From NCBI GenBank assembly GCA_964531285.1, contig CAZHDI010000055.1, positions 1 through 19,733 on the forward strand: a DNA stretch of 19,733 nt. The letters are read 5' to 3'. Made by a program: the position numbers and the translations under genes. This document shows positions 1 to 7,029 of this stretch, piece after piece. Position 1 is the first letter of the stretch. The number at the start of each line of letters is the position of its first letter. The stretch comes from CAZHDI01 sp964531285. GTDB lineage: Bacteria; Pseudomonadota; Alphaproteobacteria; JAJFIK01. Below the pieces are notes generated by a model. The model saw nothing but the letters and a program-made list of their open reading frames with translations, had not been told where the DNA came from and searched no databases.

Positions 1-12
1 CCTCCGCTACCA
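1..12 (+). tRNA. possible 3' end of a tRNA gene cut by the window edge
   Basis: The first 12 bases read CCTCCGCTACCA. They end in an encoded CCA preceded by a discriminator A and a seven-base stretch (CTCCGCT) that could be the 3' acceptor strand of a tRNA whose 5' half lies outside the window. Only this fragment is visible, so neither the cloverleaf nor the anticodon can be checked. No obvious T-run terminator follows. The match may be chance. Confidence 0.2.
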
Positions 13-340
13 ATGATTGCATTCACTCATCATGACCCAAGCGGTTTGGTCCGGCGTTGGCAAGGGGCAAGCGCCGGGCGCCCGTGCGCGCGGTCACCCA
101 CCAGGATGTTTGGGCACAATGCCGGGGCCAGCCGGTCGCCGCTCCCTTCGCCGGGCCTGGACGATATAAATCGTACACAGAGCAGTCTATTCGTGACCGC
201 GCGACAGCGGCTAGTCCCTTCGATCTGTTTCTCGAGGGGCGGGTAGATCGTCCGGCCAGGGGTATGCGGATCATGGGCCACGTTGAGCGGTCGGTTCTGC
301 CTCGGCGCCTTGCCGTATGACCCATTTGAGCCTTAGGATT
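13..340. other. non-coding stretch before the cytochrome genes
   Basis: Several overlapping open frames exist here on both strands, but none resembles a known protein, has a convincing ribosome binding site, or stands out from the others, as expected for GC-rich DNA with few stop codons. The only structure seen is the imperfect palindrome at 158-177, annotated separately. The stretch is best read as an intergenic and upstream regulatory region. Confidence 0.5.
158..177. promoter_or_regulatory. operator-like imperfect palindrome
   Basis: TGGACGAT-ATAA-ATCGTACA is a 20-base imperfect palindrome with seven of eight arm positions pairing around an AT-rich ATAA centre. The size and symmetry fit a binding site for a dimeric regulator. 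It lies about 160 bases upstream of the promoter at 341-369, so a link to that gene is only inferred. The regulator is unknown. Confidence 0.25.
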
Positions 341-369
341 TTGTTTGCGTCTTGGTGCCGCAATACTAT
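341..369 (+). promoter_or_regulatory. sigma-70-type promoter for the class II cytochrome gene
   Basis: TTGTTT (341-346), a 17-base spacer and TACTAT (364-369) form a good housekeeping-type promoter. The expected start of transcription is near 376, giving a leader of about 35 bases that contains the strong ribosome binding site AAGGGAGG just before the ATG at 412. Confidence 0.5.
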
Positions 370-411
370 CGCGCGCATCAAGCAACAATAGATAAAGGGA
401 GGATTTTCGCG

Positions 412-951
412 ATGGCACTCCGTATAAGGATGGGCGGCGCGGTTCTGTCCGTGCTCGGTGCGATAGGCCTGGGGGCAGGGGTTCTACTGTCCGGCGCCGC
501 CGGTCATGCCGAGACGGTCCAGGAGCCCGTGGAAGCGGCCCTGCCGATGCCTGTGACGATCAATGAAATGATGGTGTCGCTGGTCGATCCGGCGGCCAGC
601 GGGCTCTGGCGCCCCGCGGGGCAGGACGCCGCGCTCAGCGAGGCGGACTGGCGCGCGGTCGATGCGGCGGCGACCAATCTCATCGTGGGCGCGACCTTGA
701 CCAGCATGCCGGGCGCGGGGCCGTTCGATGCCGAATGGGTCGCCGACCGCGATTGGAAGCGGCTCAATCTGGAGATGCAGACCCTGGCCCTCCAGGCGCG
801 CGAGGCCGCCGGGGCCCAGGATCTGGCGCGGCTGCGGTTGATCGGCGACCGTCTGGTCGAGGTCTGCGAAGCCTGCCATGCCGATTTCAAGCCGGGGCTG
901 CCGACGGGCGGTATCACGCGGCTGCCCGGACCGCCAAAAACCGGCGAGTAG
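412..951 (+). CDS. class II c-type cytochrome (cytochrome c'/c556-like), exported
   Basis: A 179-residue protein. A hydrophobic N-terminal segment (about residues 8-30) with a likely cleavage site after the GHA at 31-33 sends it to the periplasm, although the segment could also stay as an anchor. The single haem motif CEACH lies near the C-terminus (152-156), preceded by helices rich in Ala and Leu. This is the arrangement of class II four-helix-bundle cytochromes, where the haem site sits on the last helix. The segment around residues 50-66 (INEMMVSLVDPAA...LW) matches a known group of proteobacterial c'-like proteins. ATG 412 is chosen because AAGGGAGG precedes it; a TTG at 352 in frame has no such support. 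The role is unknown: electron transfer or binding of small ligands such as NO are family possibilities. It stands directly before cytochrome c2 but appears to have its own promoter. Confidence 0.8.
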   Translation: MALRIRMGGAVLSVLGAIGLGAGVLLSGAAGHAETVQEPVEAALPMPVTINEMMVSLVDPAASGLWRPAGQDAALSEADWRAVDAAATNLIVGATLTSMPGAGPFDAEWVADRDWKRLNLEMQTLALQAREAAGAQDLARLRLIGDRLVEVCEACHADFKPGLPTGGITRLPGPPKTGE

Positions 952-957
952 CCGGTT
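939..957. terminator. hairpin across the stop codon of the class II cytochrome gene
   Basis: AACCGGC-gagta-GCCGGTT is a perfect 7-bp hairpin whose loop contains the start of the stop codon TAG (949-951). No T-run follows on the plus strand. Read on the minus strand the stem runs into TTTTT, so as an intrinsic terminator it would work better against antisense transcription. It may simply stabilise the 3' end of the mRNA. Confidence 0.3.
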
Positions 958-1048
958 CATCGTGACGGGCCTGGCCAGAAGATTTGCAACTTTCGGATTA
1001 TTCGGTGCCGAGGGGCGGCTCCTGAAGCGGGCAGCCCGCGCCTCGCTC

Positions 1049-1076
1049 TTGTCCCAATCGCTTGGAAAGGTATTTT
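1049..1076 (+). promoter_or_regulatory. candidate promoter of the cytochrome c2 gene
   Basis: TTGTCC (1049-1054), a 16-base spacer and TATTTT (1071-1076) resemble a sigma-70 promoter and give a leader of about 55 bases before ATG 1138. A small perfect hairpin, GCGGGC-A-GCCCGC (1027-1039), lies just upstream. A TGT-N12-GAA sequence overlapping the -35 box is only a half match to the PpsR palindrome and is not called. Confidence 0.35.
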
Positions 1077-1137
1077 AGGCACGGTAAAGCCAGCCGTTCG
1101 GGCATGGTCTTTGAGCGCATTCGAGAGGAAGAGACAT

Positions 1138-1596
1138 ATGACGCTACGGCATATCATCGGCGGACTGGCCACGGCGCTGGTTCTGGCGGTTCCGGCAGCC
1201 GCTCAGGCGGACGATGCCCTCGTACAGGCTGGCGAGCGCATTTTCCGTCAGTGCATGACCTGCCACGTGGTCCAGCCCGGTATGAACCGGATCGGCCCCA
1301 GCCTGCACAACATCATGGGCCGGGAAGCCGGCCAGGTTGAAGGGTTCAACTACTCCCCGGCCATGGCCAATTCCGGCATCGTCTGGACCCCGGAAAACGT
1401 CGACGCCTATCTGGCCGATCCGCGCGGATATATTCCGGGCAATCGGATGGCTTTTGCCGGCCTGCGCAATCCGCAGCAGCGCGAAGCGGTCATTGCCTAT
1501 CTTATCGACAATTCGCCGGATTACGATCCGGCCGCCGGCGGTGAGGCGGAGGCTGAGCCGGCTGCGGACGCCGACGCGGAACCGGCCGCCGAATAA
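1138..1596 (+). CDS. cycA: cytochrome c2 (class I soluble c-type cytochrome) with an acidic tail
   Basis: A 152-residue periplasmic electron carrier. Residues 1-24 are a signal peptide ending in AAAQA. The haem-binding motif is CMTCH (39-43), followed by the class I signature RIGPSLHNIMGR (51-62). The sixth haem ligand is the Met in GNRMAF (M104). In phototrophic alphaproteobacteria such proteins shuttle electrons from the bc1 complex to the oxidised reaction centre, and also to cytochrome oxidase. The start at 1138 is chosen because GAGAGGAAGAG lies just before it; an in-frame TTG at 1111 would add nine residues before the signal peptide. Residues from about 133 to 152 form an Ala/Glu/Asp/Pro tail that is not part of the normal fold and is strongly acidic. 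Its position just upstream of bchI supports the photosynthetic role. Other class I cytochromes (c550) cannot be excluded. Confidence 0.85.
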   Translation: MTLRHIIGGLATALVLAVPAAAQADDALVQAGERIFRQCMTCHVVQPGMNRIGPSLHNIMGREAGQVEGFNYSPAMANSGIVWTPENVDAYLADPRGYIPGNRMAFAGLRNPQQREAVIAYLIDNSPDYDPAAGGEAEAEPAADADAEPAAE

Positions 1597-1630
1597 GCGG
1601 TTACGGGCCTGATTCACTGTGAGTTCGGGA

Positions 1631-1657
1631 AAGGGCGCCTGTGGGGCGCCCTTTTTT
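1631..1657 (+). terminator. intrinsic terminator after cytochrome c2
   Basis: AAGGGCGCC (1631-1639) pairs perfectly with GGCGCCCTT (1645-1653) across a five-base loop, and the stem runs into TTTTTT (1652-1657). This is a textbook Rho-independent terminator. It separates the cytochrome c2 transcript from the bch operon. Confidence 0.9.
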
Positions 1658-1710
1658 GTCGTTTCGCATGACCTTTTTGCGGGTGCCGGGTGCGAGTCGG
1701 GCGCGCATCG

Positions 1711-1728
1711 TGTAAACGTGGCTTGACA
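1711..1728. promoter_or_regulatory. PpsR/CrtJ-type operator before bchI
   Basis: TGTAAACGTGGCTTGACA fits the TGT-N12-ACA palindrome bound by the photosynthesis repressor PpsR (CrtJ). It lies between the cytochrome c2 terminator and the bchI start, about 23 bases before the ATG. Its right arm is also a TTGACA -35-like hexamer, but no -10 box is seen at the right distance before the ATG, so the actual promoter is unclear. PpsR itself is not encoded in the window. Confidence 0.65.
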
Positions 1729-1751
1729 CATTCACCAGCAAAAGGTCCGCC

Positions 1752-2780
1752 ATGCGTCCCGCGTTCCCGTTCTCCGCGATCCTCGGCCAAGATGAAATGA
1801 AGCGCGCGCTCCTGATCGCCGCGGTCGATCCGGGGGTCGGCGGCGTGCTCGTGTTCGGCGACCGTGGGACGGGAAAATCGACGACCGTGCGGGCGCTCGC
1901 GGCGCTTTTGCCGAAAATGACCGTGGTGGACGGCTGTCCGTATGCCTGCGCCCCCGAGGCGCCTGACCGCTCGTGCCCGTATTGCACCGCGCGCACCAAG
2001 GACGGCAAGGCGCTCAAGGGCGTCAGCGTGCCGGTCCCGGTGATCGATATGCCGCTCGGGGCGACCGAGGACCGGGTCGTGGGGGCGCTGGATCTGGAAC
2101 GGGCGCTGACCAAAGGCGAGAAGGCCTTTGAGCCGGGCCTGCTGGCGCGCGCCCATCGCGGGTTTCTCTATATCGATGAAGTCAATCTGCTTGAGGATCA
2201 TTTGGTCGATCTGCTCCTCGACGTGGCGGCGTCGGGCGAAAACCTGGTGGAGCGCGAAGGCTTGAGCGTGCGCCATCCGGCGCGTTTCGTGCTGATCGGC
2301 AGCGGCAATCCGGAGGAGGGCGAATTGCGCCCCCAACTGCTGGACCGGTTCGGGCTCGCGCTCGATATCAAGACGCCGGAGGATCTGGCCACGCGGATCG
2401 AGGTTGTCCGCCGGCGCGATGCGTTCGACCGCGATCCTGAAGGGTTCATCGCCAAATGGAAGCGCAAGGACAATGACGTCCGCCGCCGGATCGAAAAGGC
2501 GCGCGCCGGGCTGGCCGACACAGGGGTTCCCGACGGGGTTCTGGAGCAGACTTCCCGGCTCTGCATGGCTCTGGGGACGGACGGATTACGGGGTGAGCTG
2601 ACCGTTATGAATGCCGCGCGGGCGCTGGCCGCGCTCGAAGGGGCGGGCGAAGTCACGGTTGAGCACCTGCGTACGGTGGCGCCGTCGGCCTTGCGTCACC
2701 GGCTGCGGCGCGATCCGCTGGATGAGTCCGGGTCCGGCGTGCGGGTCGAACGGGCGCTTGCCGAGGTCCTGGCGCCATGA
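1752..2780 (+). CDS. bchI: magnesium chelatase ATPase subunit I
   Basis: A 342-residue AAA+ ATPase subunit of Mg-protoporphyrin IX chelatase, which inserts Mg2+ into protoporphyrin IX at the first committed step of bacteriochlorophyll synthesis. Visible motifs are Walker A GDRGTGKST (36-44), Walker B with D142-E143 in GFLYIDEVNLL (137-147), a sensor asparagine in SGNPEEG (184-190), and the arginine-finger region LLDRFGL (196-202). Length and order match the family (about 340-350 residues). A Cys-rich insert, CPYACAP...CPYC (62-78), is also typical of BchI. The start is ATG 1752 with AAAAGG six bases before it. The stop overlaps the bchD start (ATGA), so the two subunits are translationally coupled. 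A PpsR-type operator lies just upstream. The large catalytic subunit BchH is not in the window. Confidence 0.97.
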   Translation: MRPAFPFSAILGQDEMKRALLIAAVDPGVGGVLVFGDRGTGKSTTVRALAALLPKMTVVDGCPYACAPEAPDRSCPYCTARTKDGKALKGVSVPVPVIDMPLGATEDRVVGALDLERALTKGEKAFEPGLLARAHRGFLYIDEVNLLEDHLVDLLLDVAASGENLVEREGLSVRHPARFVLIGSGNPEEGELRPQLLDRFGLALDIKTPEDLATRIEVVRRRDAFDRDPEGFIAKWKRKDNDVRRRIEKARAGLADTGVPDGVLEQTSRLCMALGTDGLRGELTVMNAARALAALEGAGEVTVEHLRTVAPSALRHRLRRDPLDESGSGVRVERALAEVLAP

Positions 2781-4618
2781 CGGCCGGCGCGCATGCTGTC
2801 GTCACCGACGCCGTCCCGAGCCTCGATCCCTGGGCCATGGCGGCACTGGCGGCGTGTGTGTTCGCGGTCGATCCGGCGGGGCTTGGCGGCATCGCGGTTC
2901 GGGCGGCCGCCGGTCCGGTGCGCGAGCGCTGGCTTGCTCAACTGACGGCCTGCCTGCCCGAGGGCGACCCAATCCGGCGGATGCCGGTCCATGCGGGCGC
3001 CGACAGTCTGATTGGCGGGCTCGATCTCAATGCAACCCTGAGCGCCGGTCGGCCGGTCGCGGCGCGCGGTCTTCTGGCGGAGGCCGATGGCGGGGTGGTG
3101 ATCCTCGCCATGGCGGAACGGGTGCCCGCGGCCTCGGCGGCGATCATCGCGGCGGCCATGGACACCGGACATCTGGTCTTGGAACGCGACGGCCTGACCG
3201 CCGCGCTTCCCGCGCGCTTTGGCATCATCGCGCTCGATGAGGGCGACACGCCGGATGACACGATCGCGCCGGCGCTTGACGACCGGGCGGCGTTTCGGGC
3301 CGATCTGCATCCGGTCTCGGTTCATCGGACGGCCCCGTTTCCATTCGACGCCCAAGCGATCCGTGCAGCGCGGGTGCTCGTTGCGTCCGTGACCGTTCCA
3401 GACGGCATAGAGGAGGCGTTGTGCGCCAGTGCAGCGGCCTGCGGCATCGAGTCCGTGCGCGCACCGCTTCTGGCCCTTCGCGCGGCCCGCTGTCTGGCGG
3501 CGCTCGACGGACGGACTACGGCGGACGAGGACGATGCGGCCTTCGCGGCGCAACTTGTCTTGGCCCCCCGGGCGACCATGATGCCGGTCCCGCCCGCGCC
3601 GGAGGAGGAGGGCGCGCCGGATGATGCCGGTGCGGACGAGTTCGACTCTGACGATCCGCCCCCTGAGGATGATCGGGCCGACGATGCGGATACGCCGCCG
3701 GAGGGCGACGAGGATAGGGCCATCCCGGACGCACCGCTTGAGGAGCGTATGGTCGAGGCGGTTGCCGCGGCCATTCCGGCGGGGCTCCTGGAGCGTTTGA
3801 AACTCAACGCCGGACGCCGTCAGGCGGGCGGCAGCGGTGCGGGCGCGGCCCAGAAATCGCTCCACCGCGGGAGACCGCTCGGCGCGGTGCGCGGCGATCC
3901 CCGACGCGGGGCCCGTCTCGATATCATCGCGACCTTACGCGCCGCGGCTCCCTGGCAAACCTTGCGGGCGCGTCAGCCGGGCCGGGTAGCCGTGCGCAGC
4001 GACGATTTCCGCATCAAGCGCTACCGCAACCGGACCGAGACCACGGCGATCTTCGTTGTCGATGCGTCAGGGTCGGCGGCGGTCCAGCGTCTGGGCGAGG
4101 CGAAAGGCGCGGTTGAACGTCTGCTGGCGGATTGTTATGTGCGCCGCGATCAGGTGGCCTTCATCGCATTCCGGGGGCAGGGGGCGGAGCTTTTGCTGCC
4201 GCCGACCCGCTCCTTGACCCGCGCCAAGCGTGCGCTCACCGCCTTGCCGGGCGGCGGGGGAACACCGCTGGCGGCGGGCCTCGATGCCGCGATGCATTTG
4301 GCCGATGCGGTTCGGCGCAAGGATCAAACGCCGCTCATCATTGTCTTGACGGATGGGCGGGCGAATATCGCACGGGACGGCGGGCACGGACGCGAGGCCG
4401 CTCATGAGGATGCGCTTGGCGCGGCCAGGGCCATCCGTATGCAGGGGGTTTCAGCCCTGGTCGTCGATATCGGCGTCCGGCCGCATCCGCGCGCGCTGGA
4501 GGTGGCGGCGGCTCTGGGCGGCGATTGCGTGCCGATGCCGCCGGGTCACGCGGCCGATCTGTCGCATCTGGTCCAGGCCGCCATGCACGGGCCGGGCGGG
4601 CCGTCGCCGCGCGGCTAA
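2777..4618 (+). CDS. bchD: magnesium chelatase subunit D
   Basis: A 613-residue partner of BchI in the chelatase motor complex. The first 260 or so residues are a degenerate AAA+ domain: no Walker A is visible, as usual for BchD. Residues about 271-320 are the characteristic Pro/Asp/Glu-rich linker, here very acidic. The C-terminal third is a von Willebrand factor A (integrin I) domain with a complete MIDAS metal site: DASGS (D429, S431, S433), T496 in GGGGTPL, and D526 in LTDGRAN. This domain is thought to contact BchH and BchI. The start overlaps the bchI stop by four bases. The length is slightly above that of many homologues (about 550-600), mostly through the linker. bchO follows 19 bases downstream, so bchI-bchD-bchO form one operon. 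Confidence 0.95.
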   Translation: MTAGAHAVVTDAVPSLDPWAMAALAACVFAVDPAGLGGIAVRAAAGPVRERWLAQLTACLPEGDPIRRMPVHAGADSLIGGLDLNATLSAGRPVAARGLLAEADGGVVILAMAERVPAASAAIIAAAMDTGHLVLERDGLTAALPARFGIIALDEGDTPDDTIAPALDDRAAFRADLHPVSVHRTAPFPFDAQAIRAARVLVASVTVPDGIEEALCASAAACGIESVRAPLLALRAARCLAALDGRTTADEDDAAFAAQLVLAPRATMMPVPPAPEEEGAPDDAGADEFDSDDPPPEDDRADDADTPPEGDEDRAIPDAPLEERMVEAVAAAIPAGLLERLKLNAGRRQAGGSGAGAAQKSLHRGRPLGAVRGDPRRGARLDIIATLRAAAPWQTLRARQPGRVAVRSDDFRIKRYRNRTETTAIFVVDASGSAAVQRLGEAKGAVERLLADCYVRRDQVAFIAFRGQGAELLLPPTRSLTRAKRALTALPGGGGTPLAAGLDAAMHLADAVRRKDQTPLIIVLTDGRANIARDGGHGREAAHEDALGAARAIRMQGVSALVVDIGVRPHPRALEVAAALGGDCVPMPPGHAADLSHLVQAAMHGPGGPSPRG

Positions 4619-4637
4619 CACACTCGGGAGGGCAGCG

Positions 4638-5534
4638 ATGATGTGCGCGAACCGGGCCCCGCAATGGACCGATGAAGGCGCGGACTGGCCCAACCGCGCG
4701 GCGAGCCGGTTCGTCGGGAGCGGGCGGCTGACCTGGCATGTGCAGATCGACGGCACCGGCCCCGTCCTGCTTCTATTGCACGGTACGGCGGCAGCCAGCC
4801 ATTCCTGGCGCGATGTGATGCCGCGTTTGACGGACCGGTTCACGGTGGTGGTCCCGGATCTGCCGGGACACGGATTTACGCAAAGCCCGCCGGGCGAGGG
4901 GCTTTCGCTTCCCGGCATGGCCCGGAGCCTTGCCGCGTTGCTCGCCGATCTCGATCTGGTGCCGGACATGATCGCCGGCCATTCGGCGGGTGCGGCGATT
5001 GCCCTGCGGTTTGCCCTCGATGCCACGGTGCGCCCCGTACGGATTGTCAGCATTAATGGTGCGCTCAAGCCCTTTGGCGGGGCCGCCGGTCATCTCTTTC
5101 CGCTGATGGCCCGGGCCATGGCACTCAATCCGCTCACGCCGCGTTTGCTGTCGATGAGTGCGGATGCGGGCCGGGTGAACCGGATGATCCGCGATACCGG
5201 ATCGTGCATCGATGCTCAGGGGGTGGAGCTTTACCGGCGCCTGTTCGCGGCCCCGGCCCATGTGGCTTGCGTCCTCGGGATGATGGCGCGCTGGGATTTG
5301 CAGGCCCTGCTGACGGATCTGCCGCGCCTTGACGTGCCGCTGACCCTCGTGACGGGGGACCGGGACCGCGCCGTGCCGCCGCAGACCGCCCAGGACATTC
5401 AGGCCATTGTGCCGACCGCCCGCCATATCACCTGGGCCGGACTCGGCCATCTGGCCCATGAGGAGGATCCGGTGCGCACCGCCGATCTCCTGACCGGTCT
5501 TGGCGCCGACGAGGGGCTGTTTACGGGCGATTAA
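4638..5534 (+). CDS. bchO: alpha/beta hydrolase, magnesium chelatase accessory protein BchO
   Basis: A 298-residue alpha/beta-hydrolase. Visible are the oxyanion-hole HGT (49-51) after a LLLL strand, the nucleophile elbow GHSAG (S116), and a probable catalytic His in GLGHLAHE (H271), with acidic residues D241/D243 before it. BchO proteins are found directly after bchD in purple bacteria and are assigned to the Mg-chelatase step by genetics and gene order, but their reaction is not known. The start is ATG 4638, or 4641, a second ATG directly behind it; CGGGAGGGC lies just before. The open frame extends far upstream inside bchD but that part is a shadow. As third gene of the bchIDO operon, 19 bases after bchD, the assignment is secure as to family and context. 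Confidence 0.9.
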   Translation: MMCANRAPQWTDEGADWPNRAASRFVGSGRLTWHVQIDGTGPVLLLLHGTAAASHSWRDVMPRLTDRFTVVVPDLPGHGFTQSPPGEGLSLPGMARSLAALLADLDLVPDMIAGHSAGAAIALRFALDATVRPVRIVSINGALKPFGGAAGHLFPLMARAMALNPLTPRLLSMSADAGRVNRMIRDTGSCIDAQGVELYRRLFAAPAHVACVLGMMARWDLQALLTDLPRLDVPLTLVTGDRDRAVPPQTAQDIQAIVPTARHITWAGLGHLAHEEDPVRTADLLTGLGADEGLFTGD

Positions 5535-5656
5535 GGCGCCGCAGGGGCATCGTCCGGGACGGCAAATGGCCCGGATTTGGTGCGGGTCGTGTTTTGGGGC
5601 AGACTTTGTGCGCCGGCATCGCCCGGTGCCTGCCGTCGGAAGAAAGCGGACCTGTC

Positions 5657-6949
5657 ATGACGATCATTCCGGAGCATCCCCAGCGCCGCACCCTCAACAA
5701 TGAGGTGCATGCGCGCCCGTCGGTCGCCATTCGTCCGCCGCTCCGGTTCTCCTATATCGTTCTGTTCACCAACTGGCCGCTGCGCGCCAGCGACCGGACA
5801 CCGATCGCCGATCTGGCGCGGCGATACGGCGTTCAGCCGCCCGGCGCCAAGGACAATCACTATACGGCGGATTTCGGCGCCTTTTCCGTCACCTGGGAGC
5901 GCCACACCGAATTCACCCGCTATCTGTTTTCCGATCATGAGGTCCCCGAAACGCCGTTCGAGACCAATGTCATCGACAAGGTGCCGGAGGATTGGCTCAA
6001 GGGGCTCGAGGGCAGTCTGATCGTGGCCAATCACGGTGTTCTGGTCGAGGGCAAAGAGGATCTTGATACGGAAGAGATCTCCAGGCGGCTGTTTGACGGC
6101 GAGCTTCTGATCGGCACCGAGGTCATCGACGGCAAAGCGCTGGCCCTGACGGATTTCAAGATTCATGGCGACGGCTTTGGGCGGTTCTTCATTCAGGACC
6201 GGGGCCTCAGCCAATGGCAGGCGGGGCGCCTGATCCAGCGGCTTCTGGAACTCGATACCTACCGGGTTCTGTCCATGAAGGCGCTACCCGTGGCACGGGC
6301 GCGCACGCCGCTGTTGCGCGATCATGAGACGGAACTGGCCAACATCACCCAGGCTATGCTCAAGGTGGAGGATGCCGAGACCGAGCATAAGCTGCTCGAC
6401 CGGCTCACCACGCTCCAGGCGGCCATCGAGAATCTCAATGCCGGCAGCCATTACCGGTTCAGCGCGACCTCGGCCTATTACGCGCTGGTGCAGCAGCGGC
6501 TCGACGAGTTGCGTGAGGAACGCATCGAAGGCCAGCAGACCTTCCAGGAGTTCATCGACCGGCGCCTTGCCCCGGCGGTGGCGACCTGCCAGTCGGTGTC
6601 GGCCCGTCAGGACTCGCTGTCGCGCCGGGTGGCTCGGGCGACTCAGATGCTCTCGACCCGGGTTGATGTGCTGAACCAGCGCCAGAACCAGGCGATCCTC
6701 AACTCGATGAACCGGCGGGCCGCGATCCAGTTGCGCCAGCAGATGGCCATCGAGGCCCTGTCGGTCGCGGCGGTGGCCTATTACGTGGTCGGTCTGATCG
6801 GCTACGGCGCCAAGGGGCTCAAGGCCAGCGGTGTGCCGGTCAATCCGGATCTCGTGGTCGGGATTGCCCTGCCGATCATGGTGATCATGGTCTGGCGGGG
6901 CCTTTCGATGATCCGGGAATCCTTCGCCGAGAAGGACCGCGACGCCTGA
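5657..6949 (+). CDS. DUF3422 family membrane protein of unknown function
   Basis: A 430-residue protein of the DUF3422 family. The family hallmarks are the N-terminal LNNEVHARP (13-21) and WERHTEFTRY further on. The long middle part is predicted to be helical and charged, with coiled-coil character around residues 225-350 (many Gln, Arg, Glu and Leu). Two C-terminal membrane helices lie at about 366-387 and 398-415, so the bulk of the protein probably sits on one side of the membrane, anchored at its end. No catalytic motif is recognised. The start at ATG 5657 follows GAAGAAAGCGGA. It lies 122 bases after bchO and about 70 bases before the crtI operator, all on the same strand, which suggests a role linked to pigment or photosynthetic membrane assembly. 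This is guilt by association only. Confidence 0.85.
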   Translation: MTIIPEHPQRRTLNNEVHARPSVAIRPPLRFSYIVLFTNWPLRASDRTPIADLARRYGVQPPGAKDNHYTADFGAFSVTWERHTEFTRYLFSDHEVPETPFETNVIDKVPEDWLKGLEGSLIVANHGVLVEGKEDLDTEEISRRLFDGELLIGTEVIDGKALALTDFKIHGDGFGRFFIQDRGLSQWQAGRLIQRLLELDTYRVLSMKALPVARARTPLLRDHETELANITQAMLKVEDAETEHKLLDRLTTLQAAIENLNAGSHYRFSATSAYYALVQQRLDELREERIEGQQTFQEFIDRRLAPAVATCQSVSARQDSLSRRVARATQMLSTRVDVLNQRQNQAILNSMNRRAAIQLRQQMAIEALSVAAVAYYVVGLIGYGAKGLKASGVPVNPDLVVGIALPIMVIMVWRGLSMIRESFAEKDRDA

Positions 6950-7004
6950 ACGCAGCGCTCCTGAGCCGATCACGCCATTAAGACTTGTCTCGCGGATCGG
7001 GCGC

Positions 7005-7029
7005 TATAAACTGTCAAGTTATGTTGACA
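7005..7029 (+). promoter_or_regulatory. crtI promoter region with a perfect PpsR/CrtJ operator
   Basis: TGTCAAGTTATGTTGACA (7012-7029) is a perfect TGTC-N10-GACA palindrome, the strongest match to the PpsR/CrtJ site in the window. TATAAA (7005-7010), directly before it, looks like a -10 box; upstream ACTTGT or TTGTCT (about 6984-6990) could be a weak -35. The operator would cover the transcription start. It also contains the first ATG of crtI (7021), so the mRNA is either nearly leaderless or translation starts further in. Confidence 0.7.

Noticed and set aside
13..418. Open frames on both strands before the first cytochrome gene
   Set aside because: They overlap each other and the promoter of the cytochrome gene, lack ribosome binding sites, and their products resemble no protein family; expected by chance in GC-rich DNA.
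1050..1067. Possible third PpsR site before cytochrome c2 (TGT-N12-GAA)
   Set aside because: Only one arm matches the consensus; the other lacks ACA, so it is not counted as an operator.
1657..1673. TGTC-N9-GACC just after the cytochrome c2 terminator as a second PpsR site for bchI
   Set aside because: Spacing is one base short and the right arm is imperfect.
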